Shown: one piece after another, positions 29,001-38,012 of the stretch
How positions within the stretch are numbered: position 1 is the stretch's first letter
How the letters are laid out: each line of letters starts with the position of its first letter
From: Vallitalea sp.
GTDB taxonomy: Bacteria; Bacillota; Clostridia; Lachnospirales; Vallitaleaceae
NCBI RefSeq assembly: GCF_025211055.1
Contig: NZ_JAOARO010000009.1
Coordinates: forward strand, 1-64,000
DNA length: 64,000 bases
Direction of reading: 5' to 3'
Position numbers and translations under genes: made by a program
Notes under the pieces: generated by a model
Databases searched by the model: none
The model's input: only the letters and a program-made list of their open reading frames with translations
What the model was told of the DNA's origin: nothing

Positions 29001-31435
29001 TTATCATGAGGATATGGATGTGTTACATCTGCACTACTATACTTACCAAGAATACCATCTGGTTTCATAAAAGCATATCGTGTTGTTTTTACTGAAGTAT
29101 TATCAAACCATGCGGTTCCATTTTTCACATAATGTTCTACTCTTAACTTAACCACATTAGTAGGTACTTCTAAATAAAATTCAACTGGAGTAAATGAATC
29201 TGAACTATCTAATTCATCTGAAGAAAATGTATCTACAGTTGTATCATTACTATCATATGCTGTTATTACTACTTTCGCAGAAGTTGCATCTGTTCCTGTC
29301 TTTACATATGAATTTACTTTATATTTATCACCTGCTGTAACATCTACGTCTTTATATACGACTCCAATTTCATTATCTTTAGTAGATATCTTAAGTGACT
29401 TGTCAAAATCAACACTTTCATTACTATCTACTTCAAACTGTGGATTACCCTGAACTTTTTTAGGTATCCATCCAGTTGCTCCTAATTGATTCACCCAATT
29501 TAGATTTGAATCATTAAATTCAAATCCACCATTTGTTGTTAATCCCCAAGCCTTTGAAGTTAATGTAACTGGGCACAAATCAGAAATACTAATATCATCA
29601 AGGTACATTTTGCTAGATTGCTTACCTACCTGATTATGTGTTATGGCATATATCTGTTTCCAATTATCACCTAATTGTATATTTTTAGCTTTTGTTACAC
29701 CATTAATAAAAACATCCATTGTTTTATTTTCATTATCTAAATAAGCTTTGATATTATACCATTTATCAGATACATATTTCTCACCTATATCCTTACCATT
29801 AACTCTTATAGCTCCTCCAGCTGCGAAAGTAATTACAGTTGCAAAGCGTGTTCCTGAAGCTATACTTTTTAGCCCAAATATATTTCTGGTAGTGTTTAAA
29901 TCTTCAAATTTTACATTAGCTTCAAGTTGAACAAGTCCATTAATTTTTAATCCACTTCTATAAAGTGCTATATCAGCATTAGATGAGAATTTTAGAGATT
30001 TCCCTGCTTTCCCTGGAACTTCTACACCAGTCAAAGTGTTCGTCATAGCTTTAAATCCATATAATGTATAGTTTTCAGGGTTTATTGCTTTAGTAGTTGA
30101 TCCTTCATAATTATCATAATTACTAGCCATAGTTGGATATGTAGTATATACCTGAGAAAAGTTAATAAATTTAATATCATCAAGATACATTTTACTTGTT
30201 CCTTTAGTATCTACTTGGTAATGTTTGCATGCAAATATGCTTTTCCATTTACTACCTAATGATATATCTTTAACTTTCTGAACTCCGTTAATATACACAT
30301 CCATTGTTTTATTTTTATTATCCACAATACCTTTGATGTTATACCACTTGTCAGTTGTATATGTCTCCCCTATAGGCTTACCGTTAACTTTTATAGCCCC
30401 TCCAACCTCAAAAGATATAACTTGTGCAAAAACAGTTCCATCTGCAATACTCTTTAACTCAAATATACCTCTTCTACTGTTTTGATCTTCAAGTTTTACA
30501 TTAGCTTCAAGTTGAACAAATCCATCAATAGCTAATCCACTTCGATAAAGAGCTAGCTTATCAGCAGTCTCTAACTTAAGAGATTTTCCTTCTTTTCCTG
30601 CAATCTGTTCACCTGTTAATGTATCCTTATCGGCTTCAAAACCATATAATGTATATCCTTCTGGATTGATAGATGTACTAGTTGATCCTTCATAATTATC
30701 ATAATTATAATCAAAAATTGTGTTTTCTTCTCCATAAAGCACAGCATCCAACTGTATATTAGATACTTTTATATCATCAAGATACATTTCACTTTTGGAA
30801 TCCTTAGTATCTAATTGGTAATGTTTAATTGCATATATACTTACCCAGTTTGCACCTAATTGAATATCTTCTGCTTTTTTTTCACCATTAATATATACAT
30901 CCATTGTTTTATTTTTATTATCCACAATACCTTTGATGTTATACCATTTGTTAGTTGTATATGTCTCCCCTATAGCCTTACCGTTAACTTTTATAGATCC
31001 ATCAACTTCAAAAGATACAACTTGAGCGAAAACAGTTCCACCTGTAGTACTTTTTAACTCAAATAACCCTCTTTTACTGTTTTGATCTTCGAGCTTTATA
31101 TTAGCTTCGAGATGAACAAGTCCATCAATATTTAATCCACTTTTATAAAGAACTAGCTTATCAGTAGTTGTAAATTTAAGAGACTTTCCATTTTTACCAT
31201 TAACCTGTTCACCAGTTAATGTATTTTTATCGGCTTCAAAACAATATAATGTATAACCGTCTGGATTAACAGCTGTAGATGTTGATCCAACGTAGTTATC
31301 ATAATTATAGTTATGAATAGGCGTCTCTACCTTATAATTTTTTGATATTTCTGCTCGTACATGGTTTAGTGGAAAAGCTCCACTAAATAGTATTGAAAAA
31401 ATTACTATTATTGCTAAAACCTTCTTTGTACTCAT
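26027..31435 (-). CDS. Large secreted heparinase II/III-like polysaccharide lyase
   Basis: This 1802-residue secreted protein has a signal peptide at residues 1-28. Three related LamG-like modules of about 195 residues follow (about 43-230, 240-427 and 437-620), each with a YDNYxGST start, a WYNIKG/DVYINGxxK core and a KMYLDDI end. Then come a CBM4/9-like domain (630-790, NGGFEFNDSNLNW) and an alpha-helical heparinase-type domain (815-1100). A fourth LamG-like module (1107-1300) is followed by the C-terminal catalytic part with GGHMHANSLGLILWG and VLPDSGYP (about 1345-1370). The class should cleave uronic-acid polysaccharides by beta-elimination; the substrate is not readable. It lies downstream of an ABC sugar importer and ends at a strong terminator. 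Confidence 0.8.
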   Translation of the reverse strand: MSTKKVLAIIVIFSILFSGAFPLNHVRAEISKNYKVETPIHNYNYDNYVGSTSTAVNPDGYTLYCFEADKNTLTGEQVNGKNGKSLKFTTTDKLVLYKSGLNIDGLVHLEANIKLEDQNSKRGLFELKSTTGGTVFAQVVSFEVDGSIKVNGKAIGETYTTNKWYNIKGIVDNKNKTMDVYINGEKKAEDIQLGANWVSIYAIKHYQLDTKDSKSEMYLDDIKVSNIQLDAVLYGEENTIFDYNYDNYEGSTSTSINPEGYTLYGFEADKDTLTGEQIAGKEGKSLKLETADKLALYRSGLAIDGFVQLEANVKLEDQNSRRGIFELKSIADGTVFAQVISFEVGGAIKVNGKPIGETYTTDKWYNIKGIVDNKNKTMDVYINGVQKVKDISLGSKWKSIFACKHYQVDTKGTSKMYLDDIKFINFSQVYTTYPTMASNYDNYEGSTTKAINPENYTLYGFKAMTNTLTGVEVPGKAGKSLKFSSNADIALYRSGLKINGLVQLEANVKFEDLNTTRNIFGLKSIASGTRFATVITFAAGGAIRVNGKDIGEKYVSDKWYNIKAYLDNENKTMDVFINGVTKAKNIQLGDNWKQIYAITHNQVGKQSSKMYLDDISISDLCPVTLTSKAWGLTTNGGFEFNDSNLNWVNQLGATGWIPKKVQGNPQFEVDSNESVDFDKSLKISTKDNEIGVVYKDVDVTAGDKYKVNSYVKTGTDATSAKVVITAYDSNDTTVDTFSSDELDSSDSFTPVEFYLEVPTNVVKLRVEHYVKNGTAWFDNTSVKTTRYAFMKPDGILGKYSSADVTHPYPHDKIKEIHGYGIKLKINGETQQTLKDATDSYMSLTEAEYIKNVKDAAAKQSSLDRRSNYEYTALQMAMLYEMTQDEAYARRSAITMLELANMYPNIPKKVVTDPFHAFDKYIPTYCVLAYDKTYNSTEWNKLSNERGINSKDNVEYWFNSAVMNMYSIHNNTWMTNITPYAIRQTFGTAVILNDPDMIRLIVPWVNQLASNKHFFPDGIYEDFSIDYHTMPVNNMLDAIKILELYKDPAGYSDSEHGIVLNKTNITSEWPYLTASKTLNQSDLHKFPNGRVVTINDTHYRTKKTLQQNNFEKFVGSTTIAKDPLPFTQNNFVADKDYVTDYQIQPSKKRKSLKFYSSTAGNELSIEQTGLNYNGDIVLKASAMVEDINSDRTICDIISNDRNIIEKLVEFKAGGPIHVLGENTGSSYVPGIWYDVLAILDNEGKKVTVFINGNKKGTKSLDEQWQNLDTVKFSQTGTGQSAGVMYLDNVNIYQTFDPNDVSLPIANENLNNIERWSLGLFGLKQGDTNDAMQASLVFDSIAAGTPYGGGHMHANSLGLILWGSGMEVLPDSGYPKITAANRYLHMDAVMHNSSWVWHKDAEPYSSRFTEGHRSSLLAYDPGTVSSKQVQLVEASQPGPVGDLVDMKRRLLLMVNIEGNQNYVVDLQRLKGGQAHEMFLRPTDEEDTTFSTSLSLINQSGNVKDYLASINKEEGLKDYRKERIEPKTSSGESDFEFTWTGVKTGTSLKAYMNGVQNSDIIFSKVPTLRRTLNIPDIKDEFYGDHFNRRRIVTPTDITQFASVYETWRKDENAKIQSVEWKTDEITNPDPMACAVVVTTDMYEDTIYISDDTVARTVNGITFSGKVAILRKDKTGGIVWRYIYGPGSVEVDGQVVNGQNALTKTVTSTTTSYDGSSPNTITVDSTLAFDNSLMDTWLTVKFGDGSGYGLKIENVNNNVIKVHDTVPFSITENGAKMLYFPYTHHLEPDINGDVTIEINIPTFSFD

Positions 31436-31638
31436 CTTACATAATACCTCCTTCTATTTTTTGTAGATTATATTGATTAATAGTCGAAATATAATATTAT
31501 TTTTCTATTAATGTCTATTAATCAATTAATTACCCTATCAATAATTATAATAATACATCTAAAATCTGTAACTGTCTATTTTAACAGAGTTCCTTAATCT
31601 CTAGTCTTTATCAATCTCATAGTTATATGTATTTCCAT

Positions 31639-32466
31639 TTACGCTTTTAATCCTGAAGTTGCAACGCCTTCTACAAAAAATCTTTGGAATGCAATAAAAA
31701 TAATAAATACAGGTATAAGTGATATAACAGAAGCTGCCATAATAAGACTATAATCAGCAGAGTATTGTGAAATAAACATTCTAATACCTAATTGAATTGT
31801 TTTATTATGCTCTGAATTGAAGTAAATCATAGGACCCATAAAATCATTCCAAACTCCTACAAAACTAAATATTGTTAATGTAGATAATGCAGGTTTTGAA
31901 AGAGGAAGTATAATTTTAAAATAAATTCCATATTCGGTCATTCCATCGATTCTTCCAGCTTCCAAAAGCTCGTTTGGGATACTTAAATAAAATTGACGAA
32001 TTAAGAATACACCAAAAGCAGTGAAGGATTGTAGTAAAATAATACTTAGATGGGTATCAATTAGTCCGAATTTATTCATCATTGAATATTGAGGCAGCAT
32101 ATATACTTGCCAAGGAATTGCAATAGTTGCTATATAACATAGAAACAGTATATCTCTTCCTTTAAATTTGCATTTAGCAAACCCATAAGCCGCAAAAGAA
32201 CTAGTAAATAGCTGTATTAATGTGATGATTATAGTTAGCTTTGTAGTATTAAAGACAAATAACGCAAATGGGATCTTATCCCAAATTATTATGTAATTCT
32301 TCCATTGTGGATTATGGGGAATCCATTGAATCGGTATACTAAATACGTCCTTATCTAGCTTAAGTGAGGCTGATAACATCCAAATTAGAGGAAGTAATGT
32401 TAATAGACATATAATAGTAATTGAAATATATATTATTGCTTTAGTTGCTTTATTCATTTTGTTCAT
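31639..32466 (-). CDS. Carbohydrate ABC transporter permease (MalG/UgpE-like)
   Basis: This 275-residue inner-membrane permease has six predicted membrane segments. The EAA loop that contacts the ATPase is ELLEAGRIDGMTEYGIYFKIILPLSKPAL. The N-terminus (LLTLLPLIWMLSASLKLDKDVF) and the C-terminal GVATSGLKA are typical of the MalG side of CUT1 importers. It pairs with the permease just upstream (18-nt gap). No ATPase gene is in this cluster, so a shared MsmK/MalK-type ATPase elsewhere is likely. Confidence 0.93.
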   Translation of the reverse strand: MNKMNKATKAIIYISITIICLLTLLPLIWMLSASLKLDKDVFSIPIQWIPHNPQWKNYIIIWDKIPFALFVFNTTKLTIIITLIQLFTSSFAAYGFAKCKFKGRDILFLCYIATIAIPWQVYMLPQYSMMNKFGLIDTHLSIILLQSFTAFGVFLIRQFYLSIPNELLEAGRIDGMTEYGIYFKIILPLSKPALSTLTIFSFVGVWNDFMGPMIYFNSEHNKTIQLGIRMFISQYSADYSLIMAASVISLIPVFIIFIAFQRFFVEGVATSGLKA

Positions 32467-32484
32467 AATCAGACACCTTTCCCT

Positions 32485-33390
32485 CTACATATAACTTACC
32501 CATTTCTTTTCAACCCTAAATTGTATGATTGAAATCGTAGCTACCACAATAAATAAAACGATTGAAATTGCACTTGCAGAACCATAATCCCAAGATAAAA
32601 ATGCTTTGTCATAAATATAATTTACAAGCATAGTTGTACTTCTACCCGGACCACCTTCTGTCATAATATATACTAAATCAAACACTTTAAAACAGCTTAT
32701 TGTTAACATCATTACAACAAAGAATGTAGCTGGTGTTAACATTGGGCGTGTTACATATCTAAATTTTTGCCAATTGGATGCACCGTCAATTTTAGCTGCT
32801 TCGTATAATGATTTTGGTATACCTTGTAACGCAGCTAAATAAATAACCATGTAATATCCCATGCCCTTCCATATGCTTACAATAATAACTGCCGGCATTG
32901 CCCAATCTGACGATGCTACCCATTTTGGTGGATTTTCCATACCAACAAATCTTAGAAAAGAGTTAATTGGACCAAAATCTTTTTGGAATAACATATTCCA
33001 TACTACAGCAACAGCAACAATAGATGCTACATATGGAAAAAAGAGTGCTGAACGGTAAAAGTTTAATCCTTTTATTTTTTTATTTAATAAAACAGCAAGT
33101 CCTAGTGATATGACTACAGTAGTTGGAACAGTAAATAAAGCAAAATAAACGGTATTTATAAATGATATCTTAAAAGTTGAATCACTAAAAAGATCTGTAA
33201 AGTTTTTAAGTCCTACATATGTCATTGGTGTGAAACCATCCCATTCCATAAAACTTAATCCAAACGAAAAAATTACTGGAACCATTATGAATACACAAAA
33301 CCCGATAAAATTAGGTAATATAAACGATAAGCCGATAAGCGTATTTTTAGTGTTTAAACTTAAACGCTTCTTTCCTTTGATACCTTTCAT
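32485..33390 (-). CDS. Carbohydrate ABC transporter permease (MalF/UgpA-like)
   Basis: This 301-residue permease has six membrane segments and the CUT1 EAA motif LYEAAKIDGASNWQKFRYVTRPML. Other family features are GFCVFIMVPVIFSFGLSFMEWDG at the start and the TEGGPGRSTTMLVNYIYDKAF stretch. It lies between the binding-protein gene and the second permease, so these three genes form one importer. The substrate is probably oligosaccharide released by the lyase encoded downstream. Confidence 0.93.
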   Translation of the reverse strand: MKGIKGKKRLSLNTKNTLIGLSFILPNFIGFCVFIMVPVIFSFGLSFMEWDGFTPMTYVGLKNFTDLFSDSTFKISFINTVYFALFTVPTTVVISLGLAVLLNKKIKGLNFYRSALFFPYVASIVAVAVVWNMLFQKDFGPINSFLRFVGMENPPKWVASSDWAMPAVIIVSIWKGMGYYMVIYLAALQGIPKSLYEAAKIDGASNWQKFRYVTRPMLTPATFFVVMMLTISCFKVFDLVYIMTEGGPGRSTTMLVNYIYDKAFLSWDYGSASAISIVLFIVVATISIIQFRVEKKWVSYM

Positions 33391-33511
33391 AAGTTTGCCT
33401 CCTATAAGTCATTTATAAAAAAGGTACTTTAGTTTATAAAATACCTTTTTCAAAACAACTATTATGACTATATTGACTTCTACAACTATATTAGCTTAAT
33501 ATTATTTTTAA

Positions 33512-34837
33512 TTACTTCTTAATTTCAGCAACTCGTTTTTTCATATTTTCAAGTCCTTCATCAACAGATATTTCTCCAAACATTATAAGCCCATGTTCTT
33601 CGCCCATAATTTTATTAACTTCCAATACATTCTCAGTAATTGGTCTATCAAGCACTATATTTTTAACTGCTAACGCTTTTGCAACACCCTCTGGCATTCC
33701 TTCTGCACTAGCTATAGTTGATAAAGCTTCATCTGTTAAGATAGAAGGTAACATACCCTGTGATGCAAGATAATTAGCAGCTCCCTCATTTGTAACAAAT
33801 TCTATAAACTTCCAAGCCGCATCTTTATTCTTACTATTTGCATTCATAGCAACTGGAGTAGTAGCACCTACTGTATATCCAGCTTCTATGCTAGCATCAT
33901 GTGGAAGTGTAGCAACACCCCAGTTAACATCTGTTTCTCCAGCTGATTTCTTATTAATAATCATACTCATAAACCATGAACCCATTGGCATCATACCAAC
34001 TTGTCCGTTAAGAAATGGACCTGAATAGTGGATATTTGATGTTCTAAGTGTTGCATAGTCTAAAGCTGATTTATCTTCATTTTGCATTTTTAATACTCTA
34101 TCATAATATGGTTTCATAAATGTATAGTCACTAGCAATCTTAGTGTTTTTACCATCTTGAATTGCCCAGTTTTGTACACAATCACTCCAAGTATGCGTTA
34201 AAGCACCATATTTCTTATTAGCACCTTCACCTGCTGTAATTCTAGTAGCAATTTCTGCATATTCATCCCAAGTCATATCGTTTGTTGGATATGGCTCATT
34301 AGCTGCATCAAAAATGTCTTTGTTGTAGTAAAGAACATAATAATCTGTTCTAAAAGGCATTCCATAAAGACCACCATCAAATTGGAAGTTTTCAGCAAGA
34401 CCATTATATTTTGAAATATCTATATTACTTTCTTTAGCATATGATGTCATGTCTTGAAGTTGACCTTTTTTGTACAATGAAAGTGATGTATCTGAATCTT
34501 TGATATAGAATACATCTAGATCGGCACCACCATTTAGCATAATTGAAAGTTTATTTGTATATTCTGATGAAGCTACATCTATATATTCAACTTTAATATT
34601 TGGATATTGCTCTGTAAATTTTGCAGCAAGATCATTACCTACTGTTGTAGCGCTATTGTCCCAAACTGCAACTTTTAGAGTTATTTCCTTTTCTTTTACT
34701 TCTTTTTTATCCTCTTTTGTTTGACTATTTTCTGTTGTTTTTTCATTATCTTTAGCTTTTTCTTTTGTTGTACATCCTGCAAATAGAGATACAACTAGTA
34801 TCATACATAATAATATTACATTTAGTTTTTTTTGCAT
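33512..34837 (-). CDS. Extracellular sugar-binding lipoprotein of an ABC importer
   Basis: This lipoprotein of about 441 residues starts at ATG 34837 (MQKKLNVILL), with GGGAGG 8 nt upstream; an upstream in-frame ATG at 34873 lacks a site. The signal peptide ends in a lipobox VVSLFAGC. A charged linker and a family-1 solute-binding fold follow (LKVAVWDNSATTVGNDLAAKF, then SIMLNGGADLDVFYIKD, MTWDEYAEIATRIT, GQVGMMPMGSWF and NSKNKDAAWKFIEFV). It captures oligosaccharide outside the membrane for the two permeases. First gene of the operon; its upstream region is shared with the divergent sensor kinase. Confidence 0.93.
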   Translation of the reverse strand: MQKKLNVILLCMILVVSLFAGCTTKEKAKDNEKTTENSQTKEDKKEVKEKEITLKVAVWDNSATTVGNDLAAKFTEQYPNIKVEYIDVASSEYTNKLSIMLNGGADLDVFYIKDSDTSLSLYKKGQLQDMTSYAKESNIDISKYNGLAENFQFDGGLYGMPFRTDYYVLYYNKDIFDAANEPYPTNDMTWDEYAEIATRITAGEGANKKYGALTHTWSDCVQNWAIQDGKNTKIASDYTFMKPYYDRVLKMQNEDKSALDYATLRTSNIHYSGPFLNGQVGMMPMGSWFMSMIINKKSAGETDVNWGVATLPHDASIEAGYTVGATTPVAMNANSKNKDAAWKFIEFVTNEGAANYLASQGMLPSILTDEALSTIASAEGMPEGVAKALAVKNIVLDRPITENVLEVNKIMGEEHGLIMFGEISVDEGLENMKKRVAEIKK

Positions 34838-34880
34838 TTTTAAATCCTCCCATTTAATATATTTGTTTTTCATAATGTAA

Positions 34881-34909
34881 TTATACTAAATTTTACATTC
34901 TACGTGAAC
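34881..34909 (-). promoter_or_regulatory. Weak promoter candidate for the sugar importer operon
   Basis: On the minus strand a TATAAT lies in the stretch AGTATAATTAC at about 34881-34886. A TTCACG lies 17 nt upstream of it, near ACGTGAACGT, which contains a short dyad. The -35 is poor, which would fit a promoter that needs an activator. Confidence 0.35.
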
Positions 34910-35012
34910 GTATAATATAATGATAATACAGCAAAATTTTATTATACTGTGAGATAATACTAATAATATTTTTTGATTATAATACTTTTTTTGAATAAAT
35001 TATACAAGAAAG

Positions 35013-35041
35013 TTGAAAAACCTTTGTCTAAATAGTATAAT
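35013..35041 (+). promoter_or_regulatory. Promoter of the YesM-type kinase gene
   Basis: TTGAAA (35013-35018), 17-nt spacer, TATAAT (35036-35041), about 40 nt before the kinase start at 35081. Confidence 0.65.
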
Positions 35042-35080
35042 ATACACATATTAACTAACAGAAAGGATTTTTGTAAAATT

Positions 35081-36808
35081 ATGTTATGCATAACTACCAA
35101 TAATATAAAATCTAAAATAGTATTATATTCAACTGTAAGTCTTCTTATAATAGGTACTTTATCAAATATTTTTATATATCAACATTTTAACAAGATACTC
35201 TCACACAAAGTTGATGCTATTAATAATATAAACATTAGTAATATATCCTCACAAATAGATATTAGACTTTCTAATCTCAATGATTTGACGCTACTTATCA
35301 CTAATAATATGTATGTTCAAAAAATTATTGATTATAAATCTTTAGATAATTCATTTATAAAATCTAAAAGCATCGAAGTCCAAAATATATTGACGAATTA
35401 TATTGATTCATCTATCGTTAATAAGTATATTAAAAAAGCTATCATTTTCAATGAATATGGAATGATAATAGAATCAGTTGGTAAAGAACATGGTCTATTA
35501 AATGATTATAACAATATAATAACCAGTAAAAGCTTCAATTTACTAAGGGATAATCCCCAACATCTCTATCAGATAATTTCAAAGCCTGTTGTTACTATCG
35601 GTAATTTATGTATACCTGTCTTAAAGCCTATTTATAGATTGAGGAATAAACCTACTCATGGATGGCTTTATATGGAAATTGACTTAGGAATAATTATTGA
35701 TATATTAGACACTTATAAATCTTATACAAGTTTATTTATAGTCACTAAAAATAATAATATTATTCATCCAGACAATCCTTTAAATATAGACTTCAATGAA
35801 ATTTTACATAGTGAAAGTGGCAATTTTAATGAGTTGAGTGTCAAAAAATATAATATTAACACTTATAACTGGGAAATGTATACAGTTGAACAGCTTACCA
35901 ATATTAATATGGAAACAAAAAATATGTTATCCGTTTTTTATTTAACAGTAGTAGTATCTCTAGTTGCGGGTTTACTTATTTTTATAGGTGCATCAAATGT
36001 CATAACTCGACCTATAATAATGCTTAAAAAACGCATTAAGAAGATTTCTTCAAAAGATTTTTCTTATGATAATGAAACAGAAAATCTTCCTGGTGAGATT
36101 GGAGAAATAGGTCATGTTATAAATGAAATGGCTAGAGATATAGAAGAATTATTAGAAAATTCTATTAAGATAACAAACGAAAAGAAAAACTTTGAAATTG
36201 CTATGTTACAATCACAGGTTAATCCACATTTTTTGTATAATACCCTAAACTCCATTCATTGGATGGCAACCCTACAGAAGAATACAGGTATCTGTAAACT
36301 TGTAGATGCACTTACAAATTTATTGAAAAATATGGCTAAATCTTTTTCTGATAAAGTTATTTTAGAAGAAGAATTGCGTCTATTAGACGATTATTTAACT
36401 ATTCAATCTATAAGGTATATGGAAAGTTTTGAGTTTGTAAATAATATAGATCCATCCCTTTATAATAAAAAAATAGTTAAAATGACATTACAACCCTTAG
36501 TTGAAAATGCTATTTTCCATGGAATTGAGCCCAAAGGTAAGTTTGGCACAATTACACTGGGTAGTGAGATTAGAGCTAATTCTATGTTCATTACTGTAAC
36601 TGATGATGGTATTGGTATGACTGATGAAGAGATCCTTAGACTTTCCAGTGGTATTAATGAGAACAATAAAGGTTCTATTAATGGAATTGGTTATTACAAT
36701 GTAAATCTAAGACTTAAATTAATTTATGGTGATAACTATGGATTAAGTATCCAAAGTGAACTTTCTAAATATACAACTATAACAATTAAAATACCAATTG
36801 AAGAGTAA
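35081..36808 (+). CDS. YesM-family sensor histidine kinase
   Basis: This 575-residue membrane kinase has a first membrane segment at about residues 13-33, a large extracellular Cache-like domain (34-282) and a second membrane segment (about 284-306). A HAMP domain (307-360) is followed by the His_kinase domain with the phosphorylated His in QVNPHFLYNTLNSIHW (about residue 382), and a GHKL ATPase domain ends the protein (LQPLVENAIFHGIEP, TDDGIGM, GIGYYNVNLRL). YesM kinases usually work with an AraC-type YesN regulator to control sugar ABC importers. Here the divergent importer is adjacent, but no regulator gene follows. Confidence 0.9.
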   Translation: MLCITTNNIKSKIVLYSTVSLLIIGTLSNIFIYQHFNKILSHKVDAINNINISNISSQIDIRLSNLNDLTLLITNNMYVQKIIDYKSLDNSFIKSKSIEVQNILTNYIDSSIVNKYIKKAIIFNEYGMIIESVGKEHGLLNDYNNIITSKSFNLLRDNPQHLYQIISKPVVTIGNLCIPVLKPIYRLRNKPTHGWLYMEIDLGIIIDILDTYKSYTSLFIVTKNNNIIHPDNPLNIDFNEILHSESGNFNELSVKKYNINTYNWEMYTVEQLTNINMETKNMLSVFYLTVVVSLVAGLLIFIGASNVITRPIIMLKKRIKKISSKDFSYDNETENLPGEIGEIGHVINEMARDIEELLENSIKITNEKKNFEIAMLQSQVNPHFLYNTLNSIHWMATLQKNTGICKLVDALTNLLKNMAKSFSDKVILEEELRLLDDYLTIQSIRYMESFEFVNNIDPSLYNKKIVKMTLQPLVENAIFHGIEPKGKFGTITLGSEIRANSMFITVTDDGIGMTDEEILRLSSGINENNKGSINGIGYYNVNLRLKLIYGDNYGLSIQSELSKYTTITIKIPIEE

Positions 36809-36825
36809 CCCCTAAAGAGTACAGC

Positions 36826-36849
36826 AAACTAAATGATATATTTTAGTTT
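36826..36849. terminator. Hairpin between convergent genes
   Basis: AAACTAAA (36826-36833) and TTTAGTTT (36842-36849) form an 8-bp stem between the convergent kinase and queA genes. An outer pair, ACCCCTAAAG (36808-36817) and CTTTAAGGGGT (36863-36873), could extend it. Likely a bidirectional terminator. Confidence 0.55.
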
Positions 36850-36905
36850 CTAGTCCATAACCCTTTAAGGGGTGAATACACTTGATAAGTAGTAATTATC
36901 ATATT

Positions 36906-37931
36906 TTATTTTATTAACATTGCATCCCCAAAACTAAAAAATCGATATTTTTCATCTACTGCAGTTTTATATGCATTTAATACGTTTTCTCTTCCTGCTA
37001 GAGCTGAAACTAACATAATTAATGTTGATTCTGGCAAATGAAAATTAGTTATTAAAGCATCTACTACTTTGAATTTGTAACCTGGATAAATGAATATGTC
37101 TGTCCATCCTTTTGATTCTTTTACATAACCGTTATCGTCAGCAACAGATTCCAAAGTACGACTACTGGTTGTCCCCACTGCGATGACTCTTCCACCATTT
37201 TTCTTGGTTTCATTAATCTTATCTGCTTCTTTCTCTTCAATCCAATAATATTCAGAATGCATTGTATGCTCTAGTATATCATCAACTTTTACCGGTCTAA
37301 AAGTTCCAAGCCCTACATGGAGTGTTACATAGGCGATCTTTATTCCTTTATCTTCAACTGCCTCTAATAAATCCGGTGTAAAATGCAATCCTGCTGTTGG
37401 GGCTGCCGCAGATCCTCTGTGTTTTGCATAAACAGTTTGATATCTTTCTTTATCTTCTAATTGATGTGTTATATAAGGTGGTAAAGGCATTTGTCCAAGT
37501 TCATCTAATACTTGTTCAAATATTCCTTCATACTCGAACCTAGCTATTCTATTTCCGCCCTCTACAACTTCTAAGACCTCTGCCTTCAATAAACCATTTC
37601 CAAATTCTATTCTATCTCCAGGCTTTGCCTTCCTACCTGGTTTTACCATTACTTCCCAATTATCATTTTCTAGTCTTTTTAATAATAAGAATTCAACTTT
37701 CCCATGAGTTTCCTCTCTGCTTCCTATAAGTCTTGCTGGAATTACCTTTGTATTATTCAATACTAAGCAATCACCTTTATCTAAATAATCTATTATATCC
37801 TTGAATATTTTGTGCTTAGTTTCACCTGTTTTTTTATTAAGTACTAACATCCTTGAGCTTGACCTGTCTTTTAGTGGGTCCTGTGCAATTAATTCTTCTG
37901 GTAAATTAAAATCAAAATCTTTACGTTTCAT
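36906..37931 (-). CDS. queA: S-adenosylmethionine:tRNA ribosyltransferase-isomerase
   Basis: This 341-residue enzyme adds the epoxycyclopentane unit to preQ1 in tRNA during queuosine synthesis. Motifs include [28 protein letters not shown] near the start, [44 protein letters not shown] residues and [17 protein letters not shown]. Full length. No tgt or ruv genes are adjacent within the window; the upstream neighbour is a SpoIID-like gene on the same strand. Confidence 0.97.
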   Translation of the reverse strand: MKRKDFDFNLPEELIAQDPLKDRSSSRMLVLNKKTGETKHKIFKDIIDYLDKGDCLVLNNTKVIPARLIGSREETHGKVEFLLLKRLENDNWEVMVKPGRKAKPGDRIEFGNGLLKAEVLEVVEGGNRIARFEYEGIFEQVLDELGQMPLPPYITHQLEDKERYQTVYAKHRGSAAAPTAGLHFTPDLLEAVEDKGIKIAYVTLHVGLGTFRPVKVDDILEHTMHSEYYWIEEKEADKINETKKNGGRVIAVGTTSSRTLESVADDNGYVKESKGWTDIFIYPGYKFKVVDALITNFHLPESTLIMLVSALAGRENVLNAYKTAVDEKYRFFSFGDAMLIK

Positions 37932-38012
37932 TAATGTCTCCTATTCCTTTTAAATATATTTATCTAACATTATCAATGATAATAAAATACTTTCCTATTA
38001 TACTACTAATTA

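Noticed and set aside
26027..31435. Repeats in this gene as a possible CRISPR or satellite array
   Set aside because: The repeats are about 600 bp long, in frame and protein-coding; they are LamG-like modules.
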